DNA from: JAEUSI01 sp036782915
Lineage (GTDB): Bacteria; Bacteroidota; Ignavibacteria; Tepidaquicellales; Tepidaquicellaceae
Length of the DNA: 13,247 bases
Assembly: GCA_036782915.1 (NCBI GenBank)
Contig: DAIPYE010000086.1
Coordinates: 1-13,247 of the forward strand
Reading direction: 5' to 3'
This document shows, piece after piece, positions 1 to 5,980 of this stretch; positions within the stretch are counted from its first letter, which is position 1; each line of letters begins with the position of its first letter. A program made the position numbers and the translations under genes. Under the pieces are notes generated by a model. That model worked only from the letters and a program-made list of their open reading frames with translations, was not told the DNA's origin and did not search any database.

Positions 1-879
1 CTCAAGTCCTGCTATCATTGCAGAAAATACCCTTCCCTGTCCGAAATGCTTTACAGCATCGACAAGTGAATCCTCCCATAATTGTCTTCCGATATTTGCA
101 TCTTTTCCGGGAACAATAGCTTTCCAGTATCCTTTGTCAAAAACTTCGAAATTAAACGATACAGAATGAAGTCCGAGATCGTGAAGTAATTTTACTTCTT
201 CAATATTTTTTGTCGGTGAAACTGTCATTAAGAGTTTTGTTCTTTCTCTGTCATTTGCATAAGGAAATCTCTTTGAAAGTTCTTCAAGGATCTGTATTGT
301 TCCTCCAAGTCCCTGCTTATCCGGAGGAGTGCCTCTTGTTAAAATTGATTTCGGATCAGCATGATATTTTTTTGCAGTCTCTATTACATCAGCTACCTGT
401 GATGCTGTTTTTCTTGCATTGGAAATATTTTCATCCGGATAAAAATCCTGCGCTGGTGTGAGATTACAAAATCTGCATTCAGTCCCGGTTCGGAAATAAT
501 CGCAGTAATAATTCCACGTGAAGTTAAGATTACAGATTCCGTTATACACAACAACTTTTTCAAACGGCATCAGGTCATTTGTATAATTTTTCGAAAATGG
601 CGGCAGAGAAACAAATTCACCTCTGCATATTTCATTTCCGTTTTTATCTTCAATTTTAACGGAAGAATCCGATATTCTAAGTCTGAAATTCGCTTCAGGA
701 TTTTCCCTGACCTGAACGAATATGTCTTCGGGTAACTTTAATTCAGCAGGTAAAAAACAATTCGCTCTGTTTTCTTCCCAGCCCTGATCAGCGATCAGAT
801 CTTTCCTTAATTCATTTAATCTTAATCCGTTTATCAGCAGATCGCACTTTAATTTTATTAATTCTTTTCTGTCGTTCAT
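1..879 (-). CDS. Radical SAM domain protein, partial (C-terminus beyond window)
   Basis: An open frame of 293 codons runs from ATG at 877-879 off the left edge without a stop. The N-terminal ~110 residues are a lead-in that I do not recognise. A cysteine-rich segment then follows: C116, C126, C135 and C138, in the context YYCDYFRTGTECRFCN. The CRFCN ending resembles the Fe-S cluster motif of radical SAM enzymes, and the following sequence (LTRGTPP..GLGGT, then LLMTVSPTKN, then LHDLGLHSVSFNFEVFD, then PGK and AVKHFGQGRVFSAMIAGLE) follows the beta/alpha-barrel layout of biotin-synthase-like radical SAM proteins. Such enzymes cleave S-adenosylmethionine to start radical chemistry. The spacing here (CX8CX2C, or CX9C plus CX2C) differs from the usual CX3CX2C. 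The substrate is unknown. The leader has no Shine-Dalgarno sequence. A small tandem-repeat ORF lies upstream on the same strand, separated by a terminator. Radical SAM assignment is fairly sure; subfamily is not. Confidence 0.8.
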   Translation of the reverse strand, partial: MNDRKELIKLKCDLLINGLRLNELRKDLIADQGWEENRANCFLPAELKLPEDIFVQVRENPEANFRLRISDSSVKIEDKNGNEICRGEFVSLPPFSKNYTNDLMPFEKVVVYNGICNLNFTWNYYCDYFRTGTECRFCNLTPAQDFYPDENISNARKTASQVADVIETAKKYHADPKSILTRGTPPDKQGLGGTIQILEELSKRFPYANDRERTKLLMTVSPTKNIEEVKLLHDLGLHSVSFNFEVFDKGYWKAIVPGKDANIGRQLWEDSLVDAVKHFGQGRVFSAMIAGLE

Positions 880-912
880 TTGTATGAGTAAATTTTAAAT
901 ATAAATTAAAAA

Positions 913-938
913 AATCCCGGAAAGATTGTCCCGGGATT
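913..938 (-). terminator. Intrinsic terminator after the 17-aa-repeat ORF
   Basis: A perfect 8-bp inverted repeat (AATCCCGG / CCGGGATT, 10-nt loop) is followed on the minus strand by a run of seven T. It lies 45 nt past the stop of the repeat ORF at 983, in the right orientation to end that transcript. It also separates that ORF from the radical SAM gene that begins at 879. Confidence 0.8.
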
Positions 939-982
939 ATTTTGAAAATGTTAAAGTTCTGTAGAAAATTTATCGCAAATGC

Positions 983-1294
983 TTATTTCCAAGATCCGGC
1001 TGGTGGAAATATTGAATGTGATTTCTCACAAGCATTATCCCAAGTTCCTGCAGGAGGAAATATTGAATGTGATTTCTCATTAGCATTGTCCCACGAACCA
1101 GCCGGCGGGAAAATTGAATGAGATTTTTCACTTGCATTGTCCCATGAACCTGCAGGGGGGAATATTGAATGTGATTTTTCACTTGCATTATCCCATGATC
1201 CTGCCGGTGGAAAAATTGTGTGTGAACTTGTTTTAACGTCTTCCATAAATTGTTTTAATTTGTGAATAATTTGAATTTTAAACCTTGCAAACAT
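983..1294 (-). CDS. Small tandem-repeat protein, five 17-residue repeats with FPPAGSWDNA core
   Basis: This 103-aa ORF has a short basic/amphipathic N-terminus of about 26 residues (MFARFKIQIIHKLKQFMEDV...). Four full copies and one short copy of a 17-residue unit follow, roughly IFPPAGSWDNASEKSHS, and the last copy ends GSWK-stop. No signal peptide or membrane segment is visible. The repeats differ mostly at third codon positions: the Ile, Phe, Pro, Pro, Ala, Gly, Ser, Asp and Glu codons all vary. Amino-acid changes are few (S/T in the core, S/N/C after the NA). This pattern indicates a translated, selected sequence. A clear terminator follows, and a radical SAM gene begins about 100 bp downstream on the same strand. 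I do not recognise the family. It could be a multi-core modified-peptide precursor, a repeat-type binding peptide, or a protein with a structural repeat; none is demonstrated. Confidence 0.72.
   Translation of the reverse strand: MFARFKIQIIHKLKQFMEDVKTSSHTIFPPAGSWDNASEKSHSIFPPAGSWDNASEKSHSIFPPAGSWDNANEKSHSIFPPAGTWDNACEKSHSIFPPAGSWK
1000..1218 (-). repeat. 51-bp coding tandem repeat, about 4.3 copies
   Basis: Units start at 1000, 1051, 1102, 1153 and 1204, exactly 51 bp apart, so the reading frame is kept. Adjacent copies are clearly related but not identical, and most differences fall at codon third positions of the 103-aa ORF. The repeat is therefore an old, in-frame duplication and not a fresh slippage product. 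The last unit (1204 onward) is only partly conserved at its far end. Confidence 0.9.
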
Positions 1295-1402
1295 AATATT
1301 TTAAAATTCCATTTACAATTTAGAAGCTAATATTTCTTAAAAAAATTAAATTTCCACTTCAAAATCTTAGTTTTTCTTTAGAATTCTGTATTAATTTAAT
1401 TA

Positions 1403-1706
1403 TTAACTACCATTCTCCGGCAATTGAAATCCTATTTCCTCTTTAGGCTTTGAATCTTCCTTTACCTTTTTCTAAGGTCACAATTTGTGAACTTACAAAA
1501 TTATACTCATTTCGATTTAAAGTGAGCATAAAGTCCGCCGGAAATCTCTTGAGATTTCTTTTGACTGCCTGCTTTAATACCTTAGTTTCAGTTCCATAAA
1601 GCTACGCCAGATCTTTATCAAGAAATACTTTCTCTCCCCTTAAAAGTAGTATCTTTTCTGCAATTACTTCTTCTTTCAGCTTTATTAATTCAATACTCCT
1701 ATTCAT
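1403..1706 (-). pseudogene. ORF6N-domain protein, decayed (nonsense codon, frameshift, internal loss)
   Basis: Translation from ATG at 1704-1706 gives a typical ORF6N N-terminus: LLRGEKVFLDKDLA, a TAG at codon 35 (1602-1604) where Glu would be expected, then LYGTETKVLKQAVKRNLKRF PADFMLTLN and SSQIVTLEKGKGRFK. That frame stops at 1443-1445. A different frame then gives KPKEEIGFQLPENG up to a TAA at 1403-1405; the IGF segment resembles the usual C-terminal end of such proteins. ORF6N is a DNA-binding domain found in phage antirepressor-like and mobile-element proteins, normally in proteins of about 180-300 residues. Here roughly half is missing, so the gene has a stop, a frame change and probably a deletion. 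It is a remnant of a phage- or element-derived gene. Family recognition is confident; the extent of the deletion is inferred. Confidence 0.8.
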
Positions 1707-1765
1707 TTTGATTTTTAAATTATCAGCAAAGGATTAATTGATTAGAAAATGTAATTTTGAATAAA

Positions 1766-3484
1766 TCAGAGTTTTGCAGCAACAACCATCGGTGCTTTAA
1801 TTATTTCTATAGTTCCTCCTCTTTCATCAATAGCATTAATAACCAAAATATAGATTCCTATCCTTAATTTAAGATTATTATCATCAAGTCCGTTGAAGAT
1901 AATTACACCTTCGTTCCCCGAAACAGAATTGTTTGCCAGCGTTTTTACCATCCTTCCTTTTATATCAAATATTTTCACCCGCAACTGGGAAAACTGTGCA
2001 TTAAGTTTATACTTTATCATTGTGAAATCTTCAAATCCGTCTCCGTCAGGTGAGAATGGATTTGGTGTCACAGATACTTTAGAATTTGAAGTTATATTTG
2101 TCATGAAAATACTGTTTTGCAATCCAGGTGTTCCGCCAGATGGTTTTGTGCAAGAGCTCCAGTTGTTTGCAGCATTAGAAGGAAAGCCGGGGTTAATTCT
2201 CTCAAGTGAGATTCCCTTTGTATCCTGAAAATTCGGATTATTCCAGCCCGGATCATAAGCGACTGCGTCAATTATATTATTTAAACTGTCCGTAACAGTT
2301 ATAGTCTCGCCGGTATTTGTTAAACTCATCCCTGTTATAAATTTTACAATTTGATTTTCTTCGGGAAATTTCAAATATGAATAGCTATTATAAAGTGTGG
2401 AATCATGAGCAAGGATTAAATAATCTCCCGGATCAAAATACAGATCACCCATAGAAATTATTACATTTACAGAAGCTTCTTTGTATTTCCATCCTTTGAG
2501 ATTAATTGTCTGTGAAGTTGAATTAAATATCTCTATCCATTCAGATTGATTTGTAAATGGATCATACATTATTTCGTTAATTACAACTCCGTTCCCGCCA
2601 TTGCCCTGTTTGCTTATATAAATTCTTTTAATGATTACATTATTCAAAGTATCATTGTCCGGAGGAAAATTTATCATAGCGATAAATTGATTTAAGCCGG
2701 TATCTGCATTTGCGATTGAAAAATTGTATTCCAGAGAATCGTTTTGATCAAGTAACAGATAGAGTTTCAAATTTATGAGTTCACTATTTTGAGCGATGCT
2801 GTCCTGATTCAGATCCTTATAAATATTCAGCGAAAAATTATCTGCTCTGTTAATTCCGATATTTTTAACTTTAAAACTCAGTTCAAGTGTTTCTCCTTCT
2901 GCCGGAAATGCAGGAAGATAAGTAAAAGATTTTAACACAAGATCATAAGCTTTTGGAGTAATGGAATTTTCCTTTCCGGGAGTGGCAAATACCGGACTGG
3001 TAGAAGTTCCCCAATTTTCTGCTTCATTTGAATTACCGGTGGAAATTCTTTTCTCAAGAGAATATCCTCCGGTATTACCTCCCCAAGCAGTTTGATAAGA
3101 AACAGAATCTTTTCTTAAATTTGCAGGATCAATTAAAATCAGATTGTCACCTGTGTTATTTAAAGCACTCCATAAAGTTTGAACTAACTTTCCGCTGTTT
3201 CCCGGGAATTGTGTCTTAAATCTATTTGAATCCTGACAAACTATTAAGTAAGAATCGGGAAGAATAATTATGTTTTGAGTGGTAATTGTCCGTTGAGTGG
3301 CTGTAGCATCTTTCCACTTCCAGTTCTGCAGATTTACATCTGAATTTCCTGTATTGTATATCTCAAACCACTCATTACCGGCATCTGCCGGCGCATACAT
3401 TATTTCATTTATTACAATCTGAGAATACAAAGATGTACATGTGAAAATTATCAATATGAAAATTAAGGTAAATTTCTTTTTCAT
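1766..3484 (-). CDS. Secreted protein with two lamin-tail domains and a FlgD-Ig/T9SS-like C-terminal tail
   Basis: The 572-aa product starts with a signal peptide (MKKKFTLIFILIIF..., likely cleavage near S21/Q22). Two lamin-tail-type domains (LTD) are seen at about residues 22-175 and 301-455. Each opens with VINEIMY and continues EWFEIYNTG...NLQNWKWK in the first and EWIEIFNST...NLKGWKYK in the second. Between them (about 178-293) is a CARDB-like Ig segment (LVLKSFTYLPAFPAEGETLELSFKVKNIG). The C-terminus (about 465-572) has VTPNPFSPDGDGFED, then LRVKIFDIKGRMVKTL and GIYILVINA, ending VVAAKL. This is the FlgD-Ig-like tail common on exported Ignavibacteria/Bacteroidota proteins and thought to serve the type IX pathway. 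An extracellular or surface location is expected. LTD domains in bacteria are often in large exported proteins or beside nucleases; no nuclease motif is seen here. The gene is divergent from the NlpC/P60 gene. Confidence 0.88.
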   Translation of the reverse strand: MKKKFTLIFILIIFTCTSLYSQIVINEIMYAPADAGNEWFEIYNTGNSDVNLQNWKWKDATATQRTITTQNIIILPDSYLIVCQDSNRFKTQFPGNSGKLVQTLWSALNNTGDNLILIDPANLRKDSVSYQTAWGGNTGGYSLEKRISTGNSNEAENWGTSTSPVFATPGKENSITPKAYDLVLKSFTYLPAFPAEGETLELSFKVKNIGINRADNFSLNIYKDLNQDSIAQNSELINLKLYLLLDQNDSLEYNFSIANADTGLNQFIAMINFPPDNDTLNNVIIKRIYISKQGNGGNGVVINEIMYDPFTNQSEWIEIFNSTSQTINLKGWKYKEASVNVIISMGDLYFDPGDYLILAHDSTLYNSYSYLKFPEENQIVKFITGMSLTNTGETITVTDSLNNIIDAVAYDPGWNNPNFQDTKGISLERINPGFPSNAANNWSSCTKPSGGTPGLQNSIFMTNITSNSKVSVTPNPFSPDGDGFEDFTMIKYKLNAQFSQLRVKIFDIKGRMVKTLANNSVSGNEGVIIFNGLDDNNLKLRIGIYILVINAIDERGGTIEIIKAPMVVAAKL

Positions 3485-3577
3485 TTTAAATTATTTTTTA
3501 ATTCCATTGAAAGCAAATAATAATTTTCTCAATTTAAACTAAATCAAAAACCCAAACTATCAACTTTACAATATAAG

Positions 3578-4462
3578 ATGAGAATTTACCTAAAATGTGA
3601 GAAGCTGTTTATTTTTATTATAATTTTTTTTCTTTTCAATATTTCCTGCAAATCACAGTCAGATGAAATTAAGAATAAATACGCCATTGCCTTCATTAAT
3701 ACACCTGTTTTGAATACAAGCGATTTTGAATCAGTATTTGGCGGAAATTCAGGGACTGAAGTAAAACTGGACAGTAAAGGTTTGATAAGAGAAATGGAGT
3801 TTATTGCTTTTCCAAATACAGCATTTGAAATTCTCGAAACTATTCCGAAAGATGGATATAATATTTACAGGATAGCAACTAATGATTATCAATATAATTC
3901 TGCTGATCTGTTCATTGACAGCAGGTTTGTACATATTTTGGATTCAATTCCTTCTGACAGAATTATCACGATGCCTTCAAAAGAAATTATAATTGAAAAA
4001 ATGAATTCACTGGAAGGGTTTCAGTATATGTGGGGAGGAAATTGCGGGGACGGAATCGAACAGTTAATTGAATTTTATAAACCTGCTACTGAACTTCAGA
4101 ATAGTACTAAGGATCTATGGACACTCAAAGGAGTCGACTGCTCAGGACTGATATATGAATCAACAGGCGGCGCAACTCCGAGGAATACATCTTCACTTAT
4201 AAATTACGGTGAAGGAGTTGATATTGCGGGAATGAATGCAAAGCAGATCTCTGAAATTGTAAAACCGCTTGATCTGATAGTCTGGAGCGGTCATGTGATA
4301 ATTGTACTGGATGAAAATACTGTAATTGAAAGCACGCCAGATCTGGGAGTTCATAAAAGTGATCTGCTTTCCAGATTAAAAAGTGTTATAAAAGAAAGAA
4401 CCCCTGTCAATGACTGGGGTTCTTCAAATGGTAAAAAGTTTGTAGTGAGAAGATGGATTTAA
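3578..4462 (+). CDS. NlpC/P60-family cell-wall hydrolase, probable lipoprotein
   Basis: The 294-aa product has a hydrophobic N-terminus ending in NISC (C24), a relaxed lipobox that suggests lipid anchoring. Residues 25-140 are not recognised. The C-terminal half carries the NlpC/P60 papain-like fold: QYMWGGN (W152-N155), GVDCSGLIYES with catalytic Cys188, RNTSSLINYG, then PLDLIVWSGHVIIVLDE with the catalytic His239. This family cleaves peptide cross-bridges or stems in peptidoglycan, usually the D-Glu-diaminopimelate bond; the exact substrate cannot be read from the sequence. The start is chosen because it gives a complete signal sequence; there is no Shine-Dalgarno sequence. The gene faces away from the lamin-tail gene and converges with the Bax-inhibitor gene. 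A strong hairpin lies in its last 70 nt. Confidence 0.85.
   Translation: MRIYLKCEKLFIFIIIFFLFNISCKSQSDEIKNKYAIAFINTPVLNTSDFESVFGGNSGTEVKLDSKGLIREMEFIAFPNTAFEILETIPKDGYNIYRIATNDYQYNSADLFIDSRFVHILDSIPSDRIITMPSKEIIIEKMNSLEGFQYMWGGNCGDGIEQLIEFYKPATELQNSTKDLWTLKGVDCSGLIYESTGGATPRNTSSLINYGEGVDIAGMNAKQISEIVKPLDLIVWSGHVIIVLDENTVIESTPDLGVHKSDLLSRLKSVIKERTPVNDWGSSNGKKFVVRRWI
4396..4424 (-). terminator. Intragenic hairpin, probable terminator of the convergent Bax-inhibitor gene
   Basis: A perfect 9-bp inverted repeat (AAGAACCCC / GGGGTTCTT, 11-nt loop) sits inside the NlpC/P60 coding sequence. Read on the minus strand, the stem is followed by a T-rich stretch (TTCTTTCTTTTATAA). On the plus strand it is followed by CAAATGG with no T-run. 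It is about 100 nt past the stop of the minus-strand gene at 4527, so it probably ends that transcript. Orientation is supported by sequence; function is inferred. Confidence 0.6.
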
Positions 4463-4465
4463 ATC

Positions 4466-4529
4466 AATTAAAAATTATGAATTAAAAATTACGAATTAGC
4501 TGCCTAACTGCTAACTGTCTAACTGCTTA
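4466..4529. repeat. Short tandem repeats in the convergent spacer
   Basis: Two 14-bp copies of AATTAAAAATTAYG (4466-4479 and 4480-4493) are followed by a degenerate CTAACTG repeat (about 4501-4525) that runs up to the TAA of the Bax-inhibitor gene. They fill the space between two convergent genes. No hairpin was found in the spacer itself. Confidence 0.75.
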
Positions 4530-5234
4530 TTTCCTGTCTCCGAAAATTCTCAATAAGAACATAAACATATTAATAAAATCCAGATACAGCATCAGCGAAC
4601 CAAACACCGCTCCTTTTTTACCCTGCTCAGAATCTGCATCAGTAGCCTGGCTCATTCTTTTTATCTTCTGTGTATCATAAGCTGTTAAACCGACAAAGAT
4701 CAGAACTCCGGCATAACTGATAATATAATTCATTGTATTACTTTTTAAAAAAATATTTACAACTGAAGCAAGTATCAATCCGATCAGCGCCATGAAGAAA
4801 AATGTACCGAATTTTGACAGATCCATTTTAGTCAGATAACCAAAAGCGCTTACTGCACCGAACATTCCGGCGCAGACAAAGAATGTTGCCGCTATTGAAG
4901 TTCCTGTATAAACTAAAAATATAGCCGACATTGTCAGACCTGTCAGAGCAGAATAGAGAAAGAATCCTCCGATTGCTGCTGCTGCGGGGATCTTGTTAAT
5001 TGCAAATGTTAATCCCAATACTACTCCAAGTTGCAAAAGTACAATTATGATCAACAGAAATGAATTGGAATAAAGAGTTTCAACAAAACTGGATTTTGAA
5101 ACACCGTATGCAATTACGCCTGTGATGGCAAGTCCCATTGCCATCCAGTTATAGACATTCAGTAAAAACTTTCTTGTTTCAGCAGTTGAAAACGAAGCGT
5201 CAACAGCTCCGGTATAATTTTGGGTTTGATTCAT
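4527..5234 (-). CDS. Bax inhibitor-1/YccA-family membrane protein
   Basis: The 235-aa product is almost entirely hydrophobic, with about seven membrane segments after a short polar N-terminus (MNQTQNYTGAVDASFSTAETRKFLLNVYNWMAMG). The opening RKFLLNVYNWMAMGLAITG, the central LTKMDLSKFGTFFFMALIGL, the late YDTQKIKRM and the terminal LYLDFINMFMFLLRIFG all fit Bax inhibitor-1/YccA (PF01027), and the length is normal. Characterised members are inner-membrane proteins linked to calcium/proton leak (BsYetJ) or to FtsH quality control (YccA); which applies here is unknown. ATG at 5232-5234 is the first in-frame start giving the usual family N-terminus. The DinB-fold gene lies 79 bp upstream on the same strand. 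Transcription probably ends at the hairpin inside the convergent NlpC/P60 gene. Confidence 0.9.
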   Translation of the reverse strand: MNQTQNYTGAVDASFSTAETRKFLLNVYNWMAMGLAITGVIAYGVSKSSFVETLYSNSFLLIIIVLLQLGVVLGLTFAINKIPAAAAIGGFFLYSALTGLTMSAIFLVYTGTSIAATFFVCAGMFGAVSAFGYLTKMDLSKFGTFFFMALIGLILASVVNIFLKSNTMNYIISYAGVLIFVGLTAYDTQKIKRMSQATDADSEQGKKGAVFGSLMLYLDFINMFMFLLRIFGDRK

Positions 5235-5313
5235 ATTTTTTATAGTTTATTTTTTAATTGTATGAGTAAGTTAAAATATTTTTTACTTTAAAATAATTCC
5301 ATAATTTTAAAAA

Positions 5314-5814
5314 TCAATCCAGAGGTTTCATACCCATTGCTTCCCACTCTTCCTTTGATGGTCCGTAGATTCCCGGAACTTTCAGTCCTGCCTGTCTCAT
5401 CAGAACTGTCATTTGCCCTCTGTGATGTGCCTGATGTAGAATTAAAGCCGAAAGTGTAATCCCTCTTTTCCATCTTTCACCGTAAAGATCGTCTTCTATG
5501 TTAAGTGTTTCATCTTTCCAGCTTCTGTTAACCAGTTCAGAGAAAAAATTTGATGTATTTTTATAAGTATCCTTTATTTCAGTCGCGGATTTGGGAATTT
5601 CAGAATTTTCAGTTGGTCCCTCGATTTTCAAACCGGTTTTTCCCATCATTTCCGGAATCGTGTGGATAAGATGCCACGCAAGAAATCCCAGTGATCTTCC
5701 GTCAGGAGTAATTTTTTGCTTTAACGATTCATCAGTTAAATTGTCAAGAACTTTCAATGTTGCATCACTTTCATACTTCCAGTCTTTCTGAAATTGGTCA
5801 ATTGATGTGTACAT
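5314..5814 (-). CDS. DinB-fold protein (putative metal-dependent, DinB/YfiT superfamily)
   Basis: The 166-aa product has the four-helix DinB layout. A first helix is followed by GFLAWHLIHTIPEMM, giving H48. Helix four has LILHQAHHRGQMTVLMRQAG, giving H127 and H131 (HxxxH) plus H130. The ending VPGIYGPSKEEWEAMG is typical of family members. In this superfamily three histidines usually bind Zn or Ni. Known members include bacillithiol/mycothiol S-transferases and the damage-inducible DinB of Bacillus, but many have no known activity, so no substrate is assigned. The gene is on the same strand as guaB upstream (separated by a 9-bp satellite) and the Bax-inhibitor gene downstream. It is unrelated to the E. 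coli DinB DNA polymerase. Confidence 0.85.
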   Translation of the reverse strand: MYTSIDQFQKDWKYESDATLKVLDNLTDESLKQKITPDGRSLGFLAWHLIHTIPEMMGKTGLKIEGPTENSEIPKSATEIKDTYKNTSNFFSELVNRSWKDETLNIEDDLYGERWKRGITLSALILHQAHHRGQMTVLMRQAGLKVPGIYGPSKEEWEAMGMKPLD

Positions 5815-5819
5815 ATTAG

Positions 5820-5918
5820 TTTAGTTGATTTAATTGGTTTAATTGGTTTAATTGGTTTAGTTAGTTTAGTTAGTTTAGTTAGTTTAGTTAATTTAGTTAG
5901 TTTAGTTGGTTTAGTTAG
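5820..5918. repeat. 9-bp tandem satellite (TTTARTTRR), 11 copies
   Basis: Eleven contiguous 9-bp units follow TTTARTTRR. They are TTTAGTTGA once, then TTTAATTGG three times, then mainly TTTAGTTAG with TTAA and TTGG variants. The array lies between the end of guaB and the start of the DinB-fold gene, within the probable 5' leader of the latter on the minus strand. It shows no spacers and no dyad symmetry, so it is not a CRISPR or an obvious operator. A small 9-bp doublet (CTCAACTCA twice, 5961-5978) lies next to the guaB stop. Confidence 0.92.
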
Positions 5919-5980
5919 TTTATAATAATCAGACTTTTATTCCTTTAATTTAATACTACTCTCAACTCACTCAACTCACT

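Noticed and set aside
970..1188. Alternative 72-aa minus-strand ORF over the repeats
   Set aside because: It is the other frame of the same 51-bp repeat. The third-position drift supports the 103-aa frame, not this one.
1000..1218. CRISPR array
   Set aside because: The whole 51-bp unit is repeated with no unique spacers, and it is in frame with a coding ORF.
5287..5311. AT-only hairpin after the DinB-fold gene as a terminator
   Set aside because: The 8-bp stem (TTTAAAAT / ATTTTAAA) has no G-C pairs and would be very weak; such palindromes are expected by chance in this AT-rich DNA.
5820..5918. Replication-origin iterons
   Set aside because: No DnaA box, AT-melting block arrangement or replication gene is nearby; the array looks like a simple microsatellite.
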